NCBI GenBank assembly: GCA_949130485.1 | Contig: OX422183.1 | Coordinates: forward strand, 21,879,202-21,943,201 | Reading direction: 5' to 3' | DNA: 64,000 bases | DNA from: Agelas oroides | Lineage: Eukaryota; Porifera; Demospongiae; Agelasida; Agelasidae | The notes under the pieces: model-generated | Told to the model about the DNA's origin: nothing | The model's input: only the letters and a program-made list of their open reading frames with translations | Database searches by the model: none | Translations under genes and position numbers: made by a program | In this document: positions 11,476 through 23,435 of the stretch, piece by piece | Layout: each line of letters starts with the position of its first letter | How positions within the stretch are numbered: the first letter of the stretch is position 1

Positions 11476-12024
11476 CGTACTCACTCGAAATTACACCCCC
11501 CCCTTTTTGCTGATTAGATTTAGCTACAAGTATGATGGGGGGGGGGGCTTATAATTGTAGTCTCGTTTATATGCCCCCTTTCCTCATTGTGGAGCGCTCA
11601 AAGGGAAACAGCAATGGCAGAATGTCCGTCACCCTCTCGTGTGGCTTGCGATGAAGCTCATAGTGGCTCAGTTCTGCAGGGCAAAGGATCATGAATCAAT
11701 GAAGGCGCAGAGTGTGTGCGGTCAGAAAACGCGATGCAGTTTTTGTACCACCACCAGCTAGCTACGAGCCTGCCGCCGCGCAGCCAATCGCTTTGTCGGT
11801 GTATCGCTGGCAAGTAGGTAGCTAGACTCTATATAGGGTGGTACGGTGAGTTCTGACCTTCCTCTCGTTCGTCAGAGTCGCAGAGTTCTTCTGTTCTTAT
11901 TGTAAATTTTCCATGTATGGTCAAGGGGGGCATAAATTGGAGATAAACATACCTCCGCAACAAATTTTTGCAAGTAGTAAGGTGGGGCTTATAATCGAAG
12001 AGGGCGTAATTTCGAGTGAGTACG
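11476..12024. mobile_element. MITE-like element with 19-bp inverted ends
   Basis: Left end CGTACTCACTCGAAATTAC and right end GTAATTTCGAGTGAGTACG are perfect inverse complements; subterminal sequence (ACACCCCCCC against GGTGGGGC, TTATAAT) also matches in inverted orientation. There is no internal coding capacity. No clear target duplication was seen. Confidence 0.85.
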
Positions 12025-12477
12025 GTACATACAAAAGTTCATGCGTGAGAATACAAGAAAAGAATGTGTAGAGACGAGAGTATTTCCTACTGTTGTTGGT
12101 TTAATGTAAAAGTGTACTGTCAACCTAGCCATGTTTCTAAGCTCTCATTGCAGAATAACAAAGTTGTCCTTGGCAGCATGTTACAAACCAGTGGTGCTTG
12201 TTACGTAGCAAGTGTGTACTGTCTATGTACATGGTTGTTGTATACGGGATGGTGAAATGTTGACTCTTAATTAATCACAAGATAAACAATCCTATAAGAT
12301 AGCCATTTATTAATATTCGTGACAACCGATGAACTATATTTCCTGAAATGCTCTATCATGCATGTAAGACAGTAAGGTGGCTGGGCTTAACTCTGTGGTA
12401 AGTATTATATAGCATCTTTTTGTGCAGCTGTCCTCATTACCTGTGTGTGCATTCACGGAGGGGTTAAGCAACCATTT

Positions 12478-12517
12478 TTGTCTGTCCGTCTGTCTGTCTG
12501 TCTGTCTGTCTGTCCAG
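12478..12517. repeat. Short TGTC tract at left edge of copy 2
   Basis: About ten TGTC units with one CCGTC variant, directly before the first sequence shared with copy 1. It is the unexpanded counterpart of the 1.2-kb array preceding copy 1. Confidence 0.9.
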
Positions 12518-12629
12518 TGAAAAATTCTGAACTCAGCCCATTTAATGGGTTTAACAGTTGCTGTATGCAGGATTAACATGGCAATCCAAAAAGAAATAAC
12601 GTATGTGTACCTAGTAGAGACCAAAGCAG

Positions 12630-12935
12630 GGGCATAGCTAGCAATGAGGCAGAGGAGGTTTCTGTGTAAGAATGCGCACATGCATTGGCGATGTTCTATA
12701 AATAACTAGCGCATCCGCAAAGTAAATTACATCACTAAGACAGAACTCACCCGTACTATAAATAGAGACCTCATGGCTGGGAAAAGACCAGCAGCATTGA
12801 TAACGACTTTCTTTACAACGCGTGTATGTGGAGTGAAATGTAGTGGAGACACACACTATTGCGGAAATGGTGGAATTTAATCAGGTTATGAATAATTAAT
12901 TAGCAAAATTATCGCAAATCCTAGCTACGCCCTTG
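12630..12935. mobile_element. hAT-like nonautonomous element with 8-bp target duplication
   Basis: The insertion is flanked by CAAAGCAG at 12622-12629 and 12936-12943. Copy 1 shows the empty site at about 4002-4012 (ACCAAAGCAGTTC). Ends are GGGCATAGCTAG-like on the left and CTAGCTACGCCCTTG on the right, imperfectly inverted, of the GGGGCGTAGCTAG type common in hAT elements. There is no transposase inside. Confidence 0.85.
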
Positions 12936-13612
12936 CAAAGCAGTTCTTTTCTCCACTTCTCCAGCTTTTTTCTCTTTAACATTAGTATTGTCCACCATTT
13001 TGATACGGTCAATAACTTAGATACGGTGGAGACTGGCCGTATACAGACTCCAAGCACATGTTCGCATTCACTAGCCTCATTACCCTGCATGCATATGCAA
13101 GGTAAAGTGATCAGTTGTGTCAGTCTGTCGTCGTTGTTGTTTGTCTGTTGGCATAAACATGCCAGTTCTTTAGATCCAGGCCATTCTAAATACCTTCAAA
13201 CTGTGTGAAACTTTAAACAACTGCCTTGTCTGTGCTGCTTCTTGCTAGATACACTCGACAAGTGCTAAAAAGCCTGTGTATTGAGTTAGCATCCATAGGC
13301 ACGCCTACTTTCACACCCAGATACCTAGCCACGTTAATGTACAACGTGCATCTGTGAGACAATGGTTTGTTCCTATCCCATGGAAGCACATGCTTAGCTA
13401 CAAGGCACATGTGATATATGCTCTAGTTTTCAGTTGTATTCATCACATGTTGTCGATGCATATGTATATAAATGTGTCTGAAGCCTTTTAGAATCCAGTG
13501 TAGACTACAACAACTACTTTGCATGGTGGGGATTGATGACTTTCCAAATTCACAATACAATACCAATAGAATTATTACTTCATGCAATAATTATTTTCAT
13601 GAGGCTCCAGAG

Positions 13613-13676
13613 CGGGGTTACACTCAGTGCAGGGTCACACTCAGTGCAGAGTCACATTCAGTGCAAGGTTACACGA
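13613..13676. repeat. Short 18-bp tandem repeat in copy 2
   Basis: Three to four diverged units of the form GTCACACTCAGTGCAGG; copy 1 has a single unit at about 4710-4735. Local expansion after duplication. Confidence 0.85.
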
Positions 13677-15839
13677 ATAGTCTGCTGGCATCTTCAAAAC
13701 TTCTGCTCCTAGGTTTTGCCCTTCACACCTAACATTGTCTAGTTGATTTTTCTACTCATTTCACAGCATCTGCATGATGTTGGGAGTGCAATGAAAGATG
13801 TCTAGCTTGTTTATATCGCATTGCTTCAAATAATGTGAAACTATAGAAATAAATGAAAGTGAGAACGGTAGAAGGATGCATGTCATACTTTCGCTGTTTT
13901 GTTCTCCACTTGCAGACACATGCTGCTGAGGGACAACCATTATCAGATGGAGGCAATCTGACGATTTTACAAAATTGGGAGCTGGCAGGACTTCTTCACT
14001 CAAACAGGGTAAACTAAACTCAAGTTGTTACGCACAGGTGCATTGCTCCCAGTTTTGTTAAGAGCAGAAAACATTTTCATGCTGAAGGATTCAAAGTGGG
14101 AAGTCCAGTGGACTATCTTTAGGAATAATGTCTGTGCAAATCCATGTCAGATAATTGTTACTAACAAAAATCAGTGGATAAAAGATCTTCATGGAGGTAC
14201 AGCAAATTTTGGGATAAAATCTGTGATAAAATTAATTCACACGAATTTTGGTGAAATTTCCAACCAATATCGCTGGTAAAGTAGGATGCCATTATTTATG
14301 GCCGAAGGCTTAATTTTCTACAGCTATCCAATCAGTAATGCATAACCAAATTTCTGATGCCTTCCTACACTTGCAACTACTTACTCAAAGAATCATGAGG
14401 GTTGCCCAGCTCTCTCTGTTCTGACTTACCAAGGGAATTTCACGTAACTGTGCACATACAATAGATACCAGGCCACTTTTCCTCTCCTACTTGGCTAAGC
14501 CACTGGGTAGATGGGCTTGCTCAGGCTCGGTCATTTAAGTAACCTCCCATCTACAAACATTCTACCAACTTTATTCCAGGATACTATGGAAGGAATATTA
14601 GATCTACAGTGGAACCCCTCTATAGCAGACACCATTTAGAGCCAACACAGTTCTCCCTTATAGTGAGGGGTCCCTAACTCAGGGACTTCCAGTACATTTG
14701 TGGTAGGTGTGGTGCTGCATAATCGGGCAATGTGGCTACGTTTTTAGAGCTTTCCCTTGCTGTACACTAGCGAGGAAGACTAACCAGAGCCTAGTACTAT
14801 GAGCAGCAGCACTAATACTCTATTGTCAAGTTGTTAACTCCAGCAGCGACAGTGGACAATCTTGTGGAAAGGTTGACAAGTGTCCGCTAAATCGGGGTTG
14901 TTAATTATATGATTAGGAGTGCAAAAAGTGTCCGTTACATTAAGTAGTGGGGTGTCCGCTATTTAGGGATTGCTTAATTGTTGAAGTGAATGGAATGACT
15001 TGAGGGATTTTTGTAAGTGTCCGTTATATATTAGATGTCCGTGTTCGTTAAGATAGATTCCACTGTATCACTATTATGGAGACAAGTTACAATAGTGATT
15101 TGCTAGTACAACTTGACTTTCACAGCAGAGTGTATTAAGCAAAAACATGCAAAACAATGAGCATGACCTTGTTGATACCTTCACTGTGGAACATCATGTG
15201 TGCATGCATCTGAACGTGGACTTTAGTCACGCCTCTCGCTCTATAGTTTCATAAGAAACTATTGTACATAAATGTATATTTGATGCCAACATGATTGGTG
15301 ATCAAGCCAGTTATGACTTTTGCTTATTTGTTACCTTACATGTCCAGCTAAATAGAGGAATACCCGCCATTGTCCTACTTCTAGTGTAGTTTCTATGTAC
15401 AGCCTGGAGTAGGACACTTGAAGAAACAGCAGAGTGAACATAATTCACGCCAAAGCTGTTTTCAGTTGCATTTTGAGACATATGCCCACAGATGGACTTC
15501 ATGGATGAAATTTTTACACTCTCAGGTAAAATACACTATATACTGTCATGTTAGTTTGTTGTTTACAGATGCTTGGAGCTCATGGAATGGACCTTCGAGA
15601 CAATGAGCTGGAGTTTTTCAGCCAAAGAAATCTATCCATTGGACACTGTCCCAGTTCAAACCTGAAGTAAGCACCTCTATTTGTAGTTGATAATTGAGTT
15701 GAAGCCATGCAGTACTGACTTTGTATGTATAGTGTATGAATTTACAATGATAGCTACATGCTTGCCCACAGCTTGAGGACTGGCATCCTGGATGTGAGAA
15801 AAGTTCTAAACTTGGGAGTCACGATTGGCTTGGGGACAG

Positions 15840-17050
15840 GTAAGGATACTTTTCATTTCACATTGTCAACATACTAATGTTTGTATAAATAAGTTCCATC
15901 TTGTGTGCCAGTGATCACAAAAGAAGGAGCATACAAGGCCAATTTGAACAAGATTTAAAAGTGGCGTGACTTCTCTACAATTATGTCGTCAACTAGAGAC
16001 TTAGCCTTTTGTCATTTGTACATGAAAGCCATATCAAAGCCAGAAAGATAAAAGAGCTGGCACCATAAAGAAAACTCTGTTTTCATGTGCAGTCATTTCC
16101 CATTGAAAAATGCAACCTCACTTTAATGACTTCTTTCTTTATAGAGGACAAACAGACTGGTCCATGTAGTTCTCAAGTTGGTTTTTAACTACATGATAGT
16201 TGCCATTCCTCTTGTTATGCACTTGGTAGTGTAGTCACTAGAAGAACTATATATTTGCATCGCAGGGTAAACATCGCATACAAAATTGTGGAATCCTGAT
16301 GGGTGTTCACTCGTCTAATTCAGTGCATACTGGTCTGGCTGTTAATTAATAGGGAAGCATGGAATGACCCAACCTGATTTTCTCCAAAGCAGTGGAATTA
16401 TTGGTGTGGATGTAGCCATCAGTGAACTAACACTTAGTATATAGCCAGTATCTAGATTTCGTTCTGTGCTGACCTGCATTCAATCCTATGCAGATATAAA
16501 CTTGAAAGAGACAAATATTGTATACATACCTGCATCGTCTCTTTGCACATGCTTCGTTTTTTGTATTCAGTCAAACGAGGCTAGCCCAGTGATGGAGAAA
16601 GCTGTATCGTGCTACAAAACAGACTGACCCATAGCTTTGTTGCCAAGCCTCTGCAACCTTCATCACTTGCAGTACATGAAATTTGAGCTGTAAACAAAAA
16701 ATGCTGTGGACAAGTCTATGAACCCGTATGTGAACCTTTGTCGTGGCGCCTGAAGCACATCAGAATGATTGCAGCTATGTACATTAGCTTAATGATAATA
16801 CATACAAACTGTGAAATGGATCTACACTCACTGCACAAAAATTTCACACGGTGGGTGGTTACACAGAACTATCAAAATTAGTCTGTGGGCATTTGCATGG
16901 AAATGGGCGCTTGCTTGGAAATGGGCGCTTGCTTGGAACAACATGGTGTAAATCTATACTGCTTAATTTTGCCACACACTGTTACTGGAACTGTAACTTC
17001 TGTTCTGTCATCCTTCTGCTTACATTCTACCTTCCCTACTGTCCTCTCAG
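15840..17050. other. Large intron-like gap, no gene recognised
   Basis: About 1.2 kb between deaminase exons 2 and 3. A small 12-bp-scale repetition (GAAATGGGCGCTTGCTTG) occurs near 16900-16930. No domain or splice-consistent coding was seen. Confidence 0.5.
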
Positions 17051-17864
17051 ATATATCTGCTGGGTATTCTCCTTCTATATTCAATGCAATGCGAGTTGCC
17101 ATCCACACTTCAAAGTCACTCAGTCTCACTGTCAATCAAACCAACTACCAACCACTAACCCACCATGAGGCTTTCTATATGGCCACTCTCGGAGGAACCC
17201 AAGGTTGGCCAGCTTGCAATAGACTATGAAGAATTGATGTGCGCTAGACACCAAGCTGTAATATTATTAACATTGTACCACATCCTCACTAGCTAAAGTG
17301 TGTGAAAATACTGAACAGACCACTTATATAACCACCTGATTGTTGTGCGTTTGTGCATGCATGACAGTAGAACTGTTACAAGCCTTCTGGTTTACTTGGT
17401 GCTTCATTAATAATCATACTGTTCGTTTTATTATTCTCCAGCACTGGGAATGGATGATACAATTGGTAATTTTGAGGTTGGTAACTACATGCAAACACCA
17501 TGCTGGTACCAGGAAACTAAGATAGCACACCTTCATGCAGGTTGGAAAGCAGTTTGATGCTCTCCTGATTGATACCCAGGCTCCTGATGCATCAAACCCA
17601 GTCTTTTACACTTTCCAATAGGACTCCATGGCTGTAAGTCTCTATTGCTCACGCTTAATTGCATGTATAGACCCTTCATTCAAAGGAATGTTATTATAAA
17701 CTTGGGACATTGTTGAATGTTTCAAATTATCTGTGTGTTGTTAATGCAGGGCATTGTTTAGTAGTTCTACATCAGACTACATGTATCTGTTATTCTCAGT
17801 GATGCTGAAATTGTGTTTAACTTTCATTATGTACAGGACATCATTGAGAAGTTGATTTACCTTG

Positions 17865-19245
17865 GTAAGTTTGACTTTTAACCTTTGCATGTTCCTGTTT
17901 AAATTGCATGCTCACTTTATTCATGTAACCTCATGTTCATGCACATATTTTGGCAAACCCTCTTATACTGCATTGCACTCTACATGCCGTATTTATGTTG
18001 GAGAGTCTGAGTGTAAAACATGGTACATGTATATTCTGCTAACAACAAAACCTTGAGATAGATCTAAGGGTCCACATAAATGATACAGGTAGTAGCAAGC
18101 ATTTATTGCTGAATTCCTTTGTGTGAGCATGTGGGCGTGGCAGCCGCTGGTGAGGTCTTATTCTGAGGTTTCTGTGAAAACAGTAAAAAGGTTTTTTACT
18201 ATAGAGTGTTCACATAGCTAATGTACACAAGCATCTAGAATGGGTTCATGTTAAGTATACTTGCTAAGCATAGTAACTGCTGATTGCCTAAGTCATACTG
18301 TCCAGATGGTGGATGTAGAAACCATAATATGAGAGTTACACACTCTTTACAAATAAGTATAGTAACCAATGGTGCAAGTGTACACTATCTATGAAATATT
18401 ATATAAACATGATGTACTACTTCTTGATCTAAACTCACAGATGATGGCTTGAGAAAATGTAAATGTATAATACCATTGTGTTTTGTACTATGTTTATGTC
18501 GACTGTCTAGTATTAAATAATAATTATAGGCTTAATTCTTCTAGCTATAGTTGACATTTTCTGGGAGTTGAGTTATTTGGGTTTGATATTTGGTATGTGA
18601 GTATTTCAAGTTAGTATTTTCTAAGTTAGTATCTAAGTTAGTATTTTGAAAATTGTGGAAGTTAACATTCTAGAACATGGCATATAAATCTGAAAGTTGC
18701 TATCCGCAAGACCAAGAGTTTGCGATACATACTGTGATACTGGAATTTGATGTCACATGCAACATACTTCACAATGTCTGGCTATAACAGTTAATTCTTC
18801 AACTAACAACACAAGAATCAAAATGTACCACAAACTCACGTGACCAAAATATAATACAGGAAAACCCTGACTGGCTTATAATTCTGCCAGCTGAATACCA
18901 GCGGAAAGAACCATGCGCTTAATAAGTAATATGCGCTTCTTAGCCAGTTGCGCTTATTAACCTGTGTATACGGTAGCCTGAAAAACACAACCAAACCACA
19001 CAAGATACACAGGAGATATGAAAGTGACAACTAGATAATTATCACCTACAGGCTATTACATGTGACTCTGCAGCCAGAATGTCCAAATAGGACCAACAAA
19101 CGGAGTAGCAACAAATAAATCATGATACATGTACAGCAAAAGTAATCATATAATTATGATAATACTGCAATCATAATATTTATATCTAAGAGTTATTGGA
19201 CGCACCACAGTACTCATAAATCTTTTTCTCACTTAATGTCCTCAG
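17865..19245. other. Large intron-like gap, no gene recognised
   Basis: Between the last two deaminase exons; largely collinear with 6626-7605 in copy 1, with an additional roughly 150-bp segment near 18090-18250. No coding evidence. Confidence 0.5.
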
Positions 19246-19497
19246 GTGATGACAGAAACATCCTGAAGGTTTATGTTGCTGGCAGGGAGGTATTTTCTGA
19301 ACCTCGTCCTCCCCGACCAGGTGCTTTTAAGAATCATTTTGTACTGTAGTTTGAAGTGTTATTCTACACAATCAAGAGACAGTCTCATTCCAATGGGCCT
19401 GGAAACGAGGCTAAATCAAGAGAATGATAACAGGAACAGAATGTTGCGTGGTTCATTGATTGTTCATGCATGCATGAATCTGCTCATTGTACTTCAG

Positions 19498-22400
19498 GAC
19501 AAGTAGTGAGCCTGATCAATGACAGTCCAAGGGTGGAAGGAAACAACATCACAGTTGATCTTGAAACAGACCATCCTGTTCGGTGCAGTATAAGGCTCGC
19601 TACAATGACTTCTCCTCTGAAAGATTGTGAGTCAGTGATGAGCTTTCTCTTGCATGCTTTTACATAAGGTGTGTTAGGGACCTCTAAAAATCCAGCCAAG
19701 TTGATAAAAAGAGGCAGTTCCTGAGTTAGCTGGTCACCACTACAGACAGCAGTAGTTTGTGCTGCTACAAGCAGGTGGTATGGTTTGTACCATCTTTTTA
19801 GAATATTGCATGCATCTATATAGTGCACAATTGTGATGGCAGATGTTTGTTACTGTTCAGACTTTTGTGAAAAGAGTAGTCTGAACAGTAAGGACTACTA
19901 TAAAGTAGCTCAAACACGAAATGTCACTGTCAAGATTACCACCAGGCTATTTGCAAATTACCTTAGAGGGGCACTGTCATAGGGTGCCGCACTCACTAAT
20001 ATATGGGAGCACAGTGGCACAGGTATTTGGAGCCTCAGTAACTCTCCTCACCATTTCCAACTGCAGCATAGCCCACAATGGGGATAATTTTACTCACTAA
20101 ACTGTTAAATGAGATGGCACATGGTAGGACAGTAGTCCTGTGTGCTTGCAAATTGTGGTGCTATAAAACTTGACTCCAAATGCATTTTGAGATATATAGG
20201 CTATTATGATAAGCTTAGCCCAGGCTGTAACAAAGGGTAGCTATAATCTGTTTACTGCTATTGTATTCTTCATATTCCACAACAGGTTCATCAACGTCTT
20301 TTAGTTTTACAAATTTGGCTCCAGATGATAACACACCTTACGTGATGCGTGTGGTTGTCCACCATGACACTGTCACCAGTGTGAGAACCACAATTAGGAG
20401 GCAGATCTGGATACCTGGTATAAAGCTAATGATAGTCCAAGCACTGTTGCATGTATGTATGTCACTAGATAGAAAGGAGAACCGTGTAAAACTTGGGCAT
20501 TACATAGTGTGCGTATACATGTGGATGTATATACAACGCAGTGGCGGATTTAGGGGGGGTAAGGGGGGTGCAAATGCACCCCCCTTTGGCGGCTAGTAAT
20601 GTATTTTGCGTACATAACTGCACGAGTCCATCAAATGATTATGCAGCAGTGGCATGCAGCAACAACAACCAGGCACAGTTACACATTCACGTATCAGTTC
20701 CTTACTGATCTCCAGACGTTTGACTACGCCTAGAGTTGCTTCGAGATATTCAGTTCGGCCCGAGGGGTCCGCCACGGCGCGCCTCGGAGTACGAGATTTC
20801 GAAATCCACTGGATTTCACGTGGATTTCGGATTTAAGAGTGGATTTCTGGATTTCTGGATTTCAGTTTGGATTTCTGCCGACAGGTTTCTTCTTGTATGT
20901 TCTTGGATATTTTAGTTATAGTTCCCAGCTTAGCAAAAAAATTTTACTTAGTTGTAGTTTTGGTTAACTAAATTTTAAAAAGACCATACTAAAATGTATT
21001 TAGTTAAAGTTATAGTTAACTAAAACAACACTGTCGGACAGTGTATATACGAGATTTCGTTTGTGACGGACCCCTCGGTTCGGCCTTCCAGTTATATATT
21101 ATTGTATGAATGCGTTCACGTGACCGAAAGTGGGCGTGGCAACCCAAAAATTTCCGGCGCGCTATGCGCGCCGGTGCCTGAACCCCCCTTTCTAAATTCC
21201 TACATCCGCCACTGCAACGCCAACACAGTGGGCGACTGTGTATAACATTCTATATAACTAGACCTTCAGAGAGATGTATGTAATTCATCGATTATTTATT
21301 TGTGCATGAACAATCAACGAACCACATCTCCCTTAAAAATAGGCCTAGATGTTATGCAAAGTCACCTACTGCGCAGGACGCATTTTGGCCAATACCAGGC
21401 CTCATCAGCATGCATATGAAAAAGGAGTACCTGTCAAGCTAGTGGGATGAACTAATGACACTTTTTCCCCCTCACATTCTGGGTACAAAGTTAGCATAGA
21501 AAACAACAGCTCTAGTACTTATACGTATGATATGCTTTTCCTACACAGCAAACTCTGCTATATGCACTGTACATCTCATCAATGATGGAGTGACTGTGAA
21601 GGGAAACATGGCGACAGTGGAGTTTGCCAGTGCAGGCCCTGTTACTTCCTTTCAGTGCAATCTTGATCGCCAGGGTTTCTCTCCATGTGAGCTTGTGCAA
21701 GTTACATGGCTGATATAACAGTATGAACAGAATCGGTTTTGAATGAAATTATCTAAACGTCAAACAAACACACAGAGCTCTGCAAGACGTAGTATAACAA
21801 ATTACTTGCCAATACAAAATTTAAAATGTGTAATTTAATGGGCTTACTAATGATGAATCCTGTTAAAACTCCGTGACCTGTGTGTGAGGTATCTCATAGC
21901 AACTTTGGGGAGTAGGCTGGGGCCAAGGGCTGTAGTAGCTAGTTATTTATGTAGCCTTGTTCCCAGGCCTCCCCTGTTGTTTGTTCTTCGGTTCGTGTTC
22001 AGTATACTACACAGAAGTGGAAGAGTGGTGCTTCCATGTATTATACTGAACGCAAACCGAAGAACATAAACTGAAGAACATAAATGGGGGAGGCCTGGGA
22101 AAAAAAGGCTACTATTTATGTGTAACATTACCTATGGGTTGTAAACACTTGCTGGTGATCACTTTGATGGATCATTTAGCTCTCAGCTATGGGTGTGGCT
22201 GTCTTCATAATTATACTAAGATGGTCTGGATGTGCATGCTGAATTGTGTATCTGAACTTTAATATGTATGATCATGAACATCTGTTAGGAGCTACAGCTA
22301 TGGCAAGTTCAACTTCATATATAGTTGGTGTACTGTCCTTTCACAGTTATTTGTTCAAAGCTGTGATTGCATGGTAGTCCTACATGTGGACAATGCTAGA

Positions 22401-22615
22401 GCCACAGCCAACAGCCCATGTAACAAAACACATGCATAGCTAACAGCCCTTTGTTATGTATACCTCACATTACTCTAGTATGTTCTCTTAATGCAGGCAG
22501 CAGCCTTCACATTTTCAGGGGGCTCTCACCAGGAAGTCATTCCGTGAAGATAAGACCAAGTGGCTGTGGAAGGAATCGACGATCAGTTTCCGCATCCTTT
22601 GTGGTGTTAAGCTAA
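19498..22615 (+). CDS. Two extracellular beta-sandwich-like modules, partial gene
   Basis: Four exons, all in matching phase (1 to 1): A 19498-19626, B 20286-20417, C 21549-21686, D 22497-22615 with TAA at 22613. A+B reads VVSLINDSPRVEGNNITVDL, then SPLKDC|SSTSFSFTNLAPDD and YVMRVVVHH. C+D repeats the plan: CTVHLINDGVTVKGN, FQCNLDRQGFSPC|SSLHIF, GLSPGSHSVKIRPSGC. Each module is thus encoded by two exons split at the same conserved Cys. The F-x-C-x-L-D...F-S-P-C pattern followed by a G-L-x-P-G-x-H-x-V strand resembles Ig/fibronectin-like modules of extracellular adhesion proteins. No signal-peptide exon was found between the deaminase stop and exon A, so the gene is 5'-incomplete or truncated. 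The exact family is not recognised. Confidence 0.6.
20539..21214. mobile_element. hAT-like element in copy 2 with 5-bp target duplication
   Basis: Ends CAGTGGCGGATTTAGGGGGG and, inverted, CAGTGGCGGATGTAGG; flanked by CAACG at 20534-20538 and 21215-21219. Copy 1 is empty at this site (about 7840-7860, ATACAATGCCAAC). CAGTGGCGGA ends are typical of hAT elements; a 5-bp duplication is unusual for classic hAT (8 bp) but known for some subgroups. There is no transposase. It carries a further nested palindromic element. Confidence 0.85.
20760..21078. mobile_element. Nested MITE inside the hAT-like element
   Basis: Left end CGAGGGGTCCGCCAC and right end GTGACGGACCCCTCG are near-perfect inverse complements, with ACGAGATTTCG also present near both ends in opposite orientation. 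The interior has a GGATTTC-rich degenerate repeat (20805-20880). Confidence 0.75.
21377..21408 (-). ncRNA. Degenerate hammerhead-like motif in copy 2
   Basis: Counterpart of 7998-8027. CTGATGA and the GCC/GGC stem II with identical loop are kept, but the GAAAC block reads AAAAT and two bases are inserted before GTC, so the catalytic core is lost. Confidence 0.6.
21952..22111. mobile_element. Palindromic MITE, copy 2
   Basis: Counterpart of the element at 8550-8708. Ends TAGCCTTGTTCCCAGGCC and its complement; flanks TTATTTATG and CTATTTATG retain 8 of 9 bases of the target duplication. Confidence 0.87.
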
Positions 22616-22871
22616 TTATGTTTGTTTAGGAACAATCTGTGTAGATAGGCAGACAAGGAAGTTAATTATTTGCTTAGGCTAGTGAAGTGTTGCTCTTCTG
22701 AGTATGCATTCCTCTGGTAGATATGGTAGAGTGCAAAATTTTGATACAATGCTGTAACAAAATTATGCATAGTAACTTGAAAGATTTAAAATAATTTGCT
22801 ATGGGCCCACTTTTTCTGGACATCATATTCCACCAAAAAGCCTCCCATCTTGTTTTCAGGTATAACACACC

Positions 22872-23435
22872 ACCTTATGGATCTCAGTAGTAACCTGGTC
22901 TTCATCCACGGCTCTAGGTAGTCTATTGTCTTGTGGATCTCGGTAGTAACCTGGTCTTCATCCACGGCTCTAGGTAGTCTATTGTCTTGTGGATCTCGGT
23001 AGTAACCTGGTCTTCATCCACGGCTCTAGGTAGTCTATTGTCTTGTGGATCTCGGTAGTAACCTGGTCTTCATCCACGGCTCTAGGTAGCCTATTGTCTT
23101 GTGGATCTCGGTAGTAACCTGGTCTTCATCCACGGCTCTAGGTAGTCTATTGTCTTGTGGATCTCAGTAGTAACCTGGTCTTCATCCACGGCTCTAGGTA
23201 GTCTATTGTCTTGTGGATCTCGGTAGTAACCTGATCTTCATCCACGGCTCTAGGTAGTCTATTGTCTTGTGGATCTCGGTAGTAACCTGGTCTTCATCCA
23301 CGGCTCTAGGTAGTCTATTGTCTTGTGGATCTCGGTAGTAACCTGGTCTTCATCCACGGCTCTAGGTAGTCTATTGTCTTGTGGATCTCGGTAGTAACCT
23401 GGTCTTCATCCACAGCTCTAGGTAGTCTATTGTCA
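22872..23435. repeat. 56-bp minisatellite, copy 2 (about 10 units)
   Basis: Same unit as at 9797-10300. Most units read CTCGGTAG where copy 1 units read CTCAGTAG; the first and sixth units keep the copy-1 version. This shows independent homogenisation. Confidence 0.97.

Larger units (their letters stand above)
15569..19349 (+). pseudogene. Guanine deaminase, C-terminal half (seven exons, in-frame stop)
   Basis: Guanine deaminase hydrolyses guanine to xanthine in purine catabolism. Seven phase-consistent exons were read: 15569-15666, 15772-15839, 17051-17203, 17442-17476, 17541-17633, 17837-17864 and 19246-19349 (stop TAG at 19347). Landmark residues: AHG in the first exon; SIGHCPSSNL; the IGLGTD block whose Asp, a metal ligand in this amidohydrolase family, is split between exons 2 and 3; AGYSPSI; EAFYMATLGGTQALGMD; IGNFEVGKQFDA; and GDDRNILKVYVAGREVF. 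Exon 5 has an in-frame TAG at 17619-17621, and the N-terminal half with the H-x-H metal site was not found upstream. Both points suggest a decayed 5'-truncated copy; a sequencing error or alternative splice could rescue the stop. Splice donors after exons 3 and 4 (GTTGGC and GTTGGT) are weak. Confidence 0.85.

Noticed and set aside
13915-14010. Conserved block LSDGGNLTILQNWELAGLL as a gene
   Set aside because: Conserved in both duplication copies and preceded by a CTTGCAG acceptor, but no partner exon, donor or domain could be assigned.
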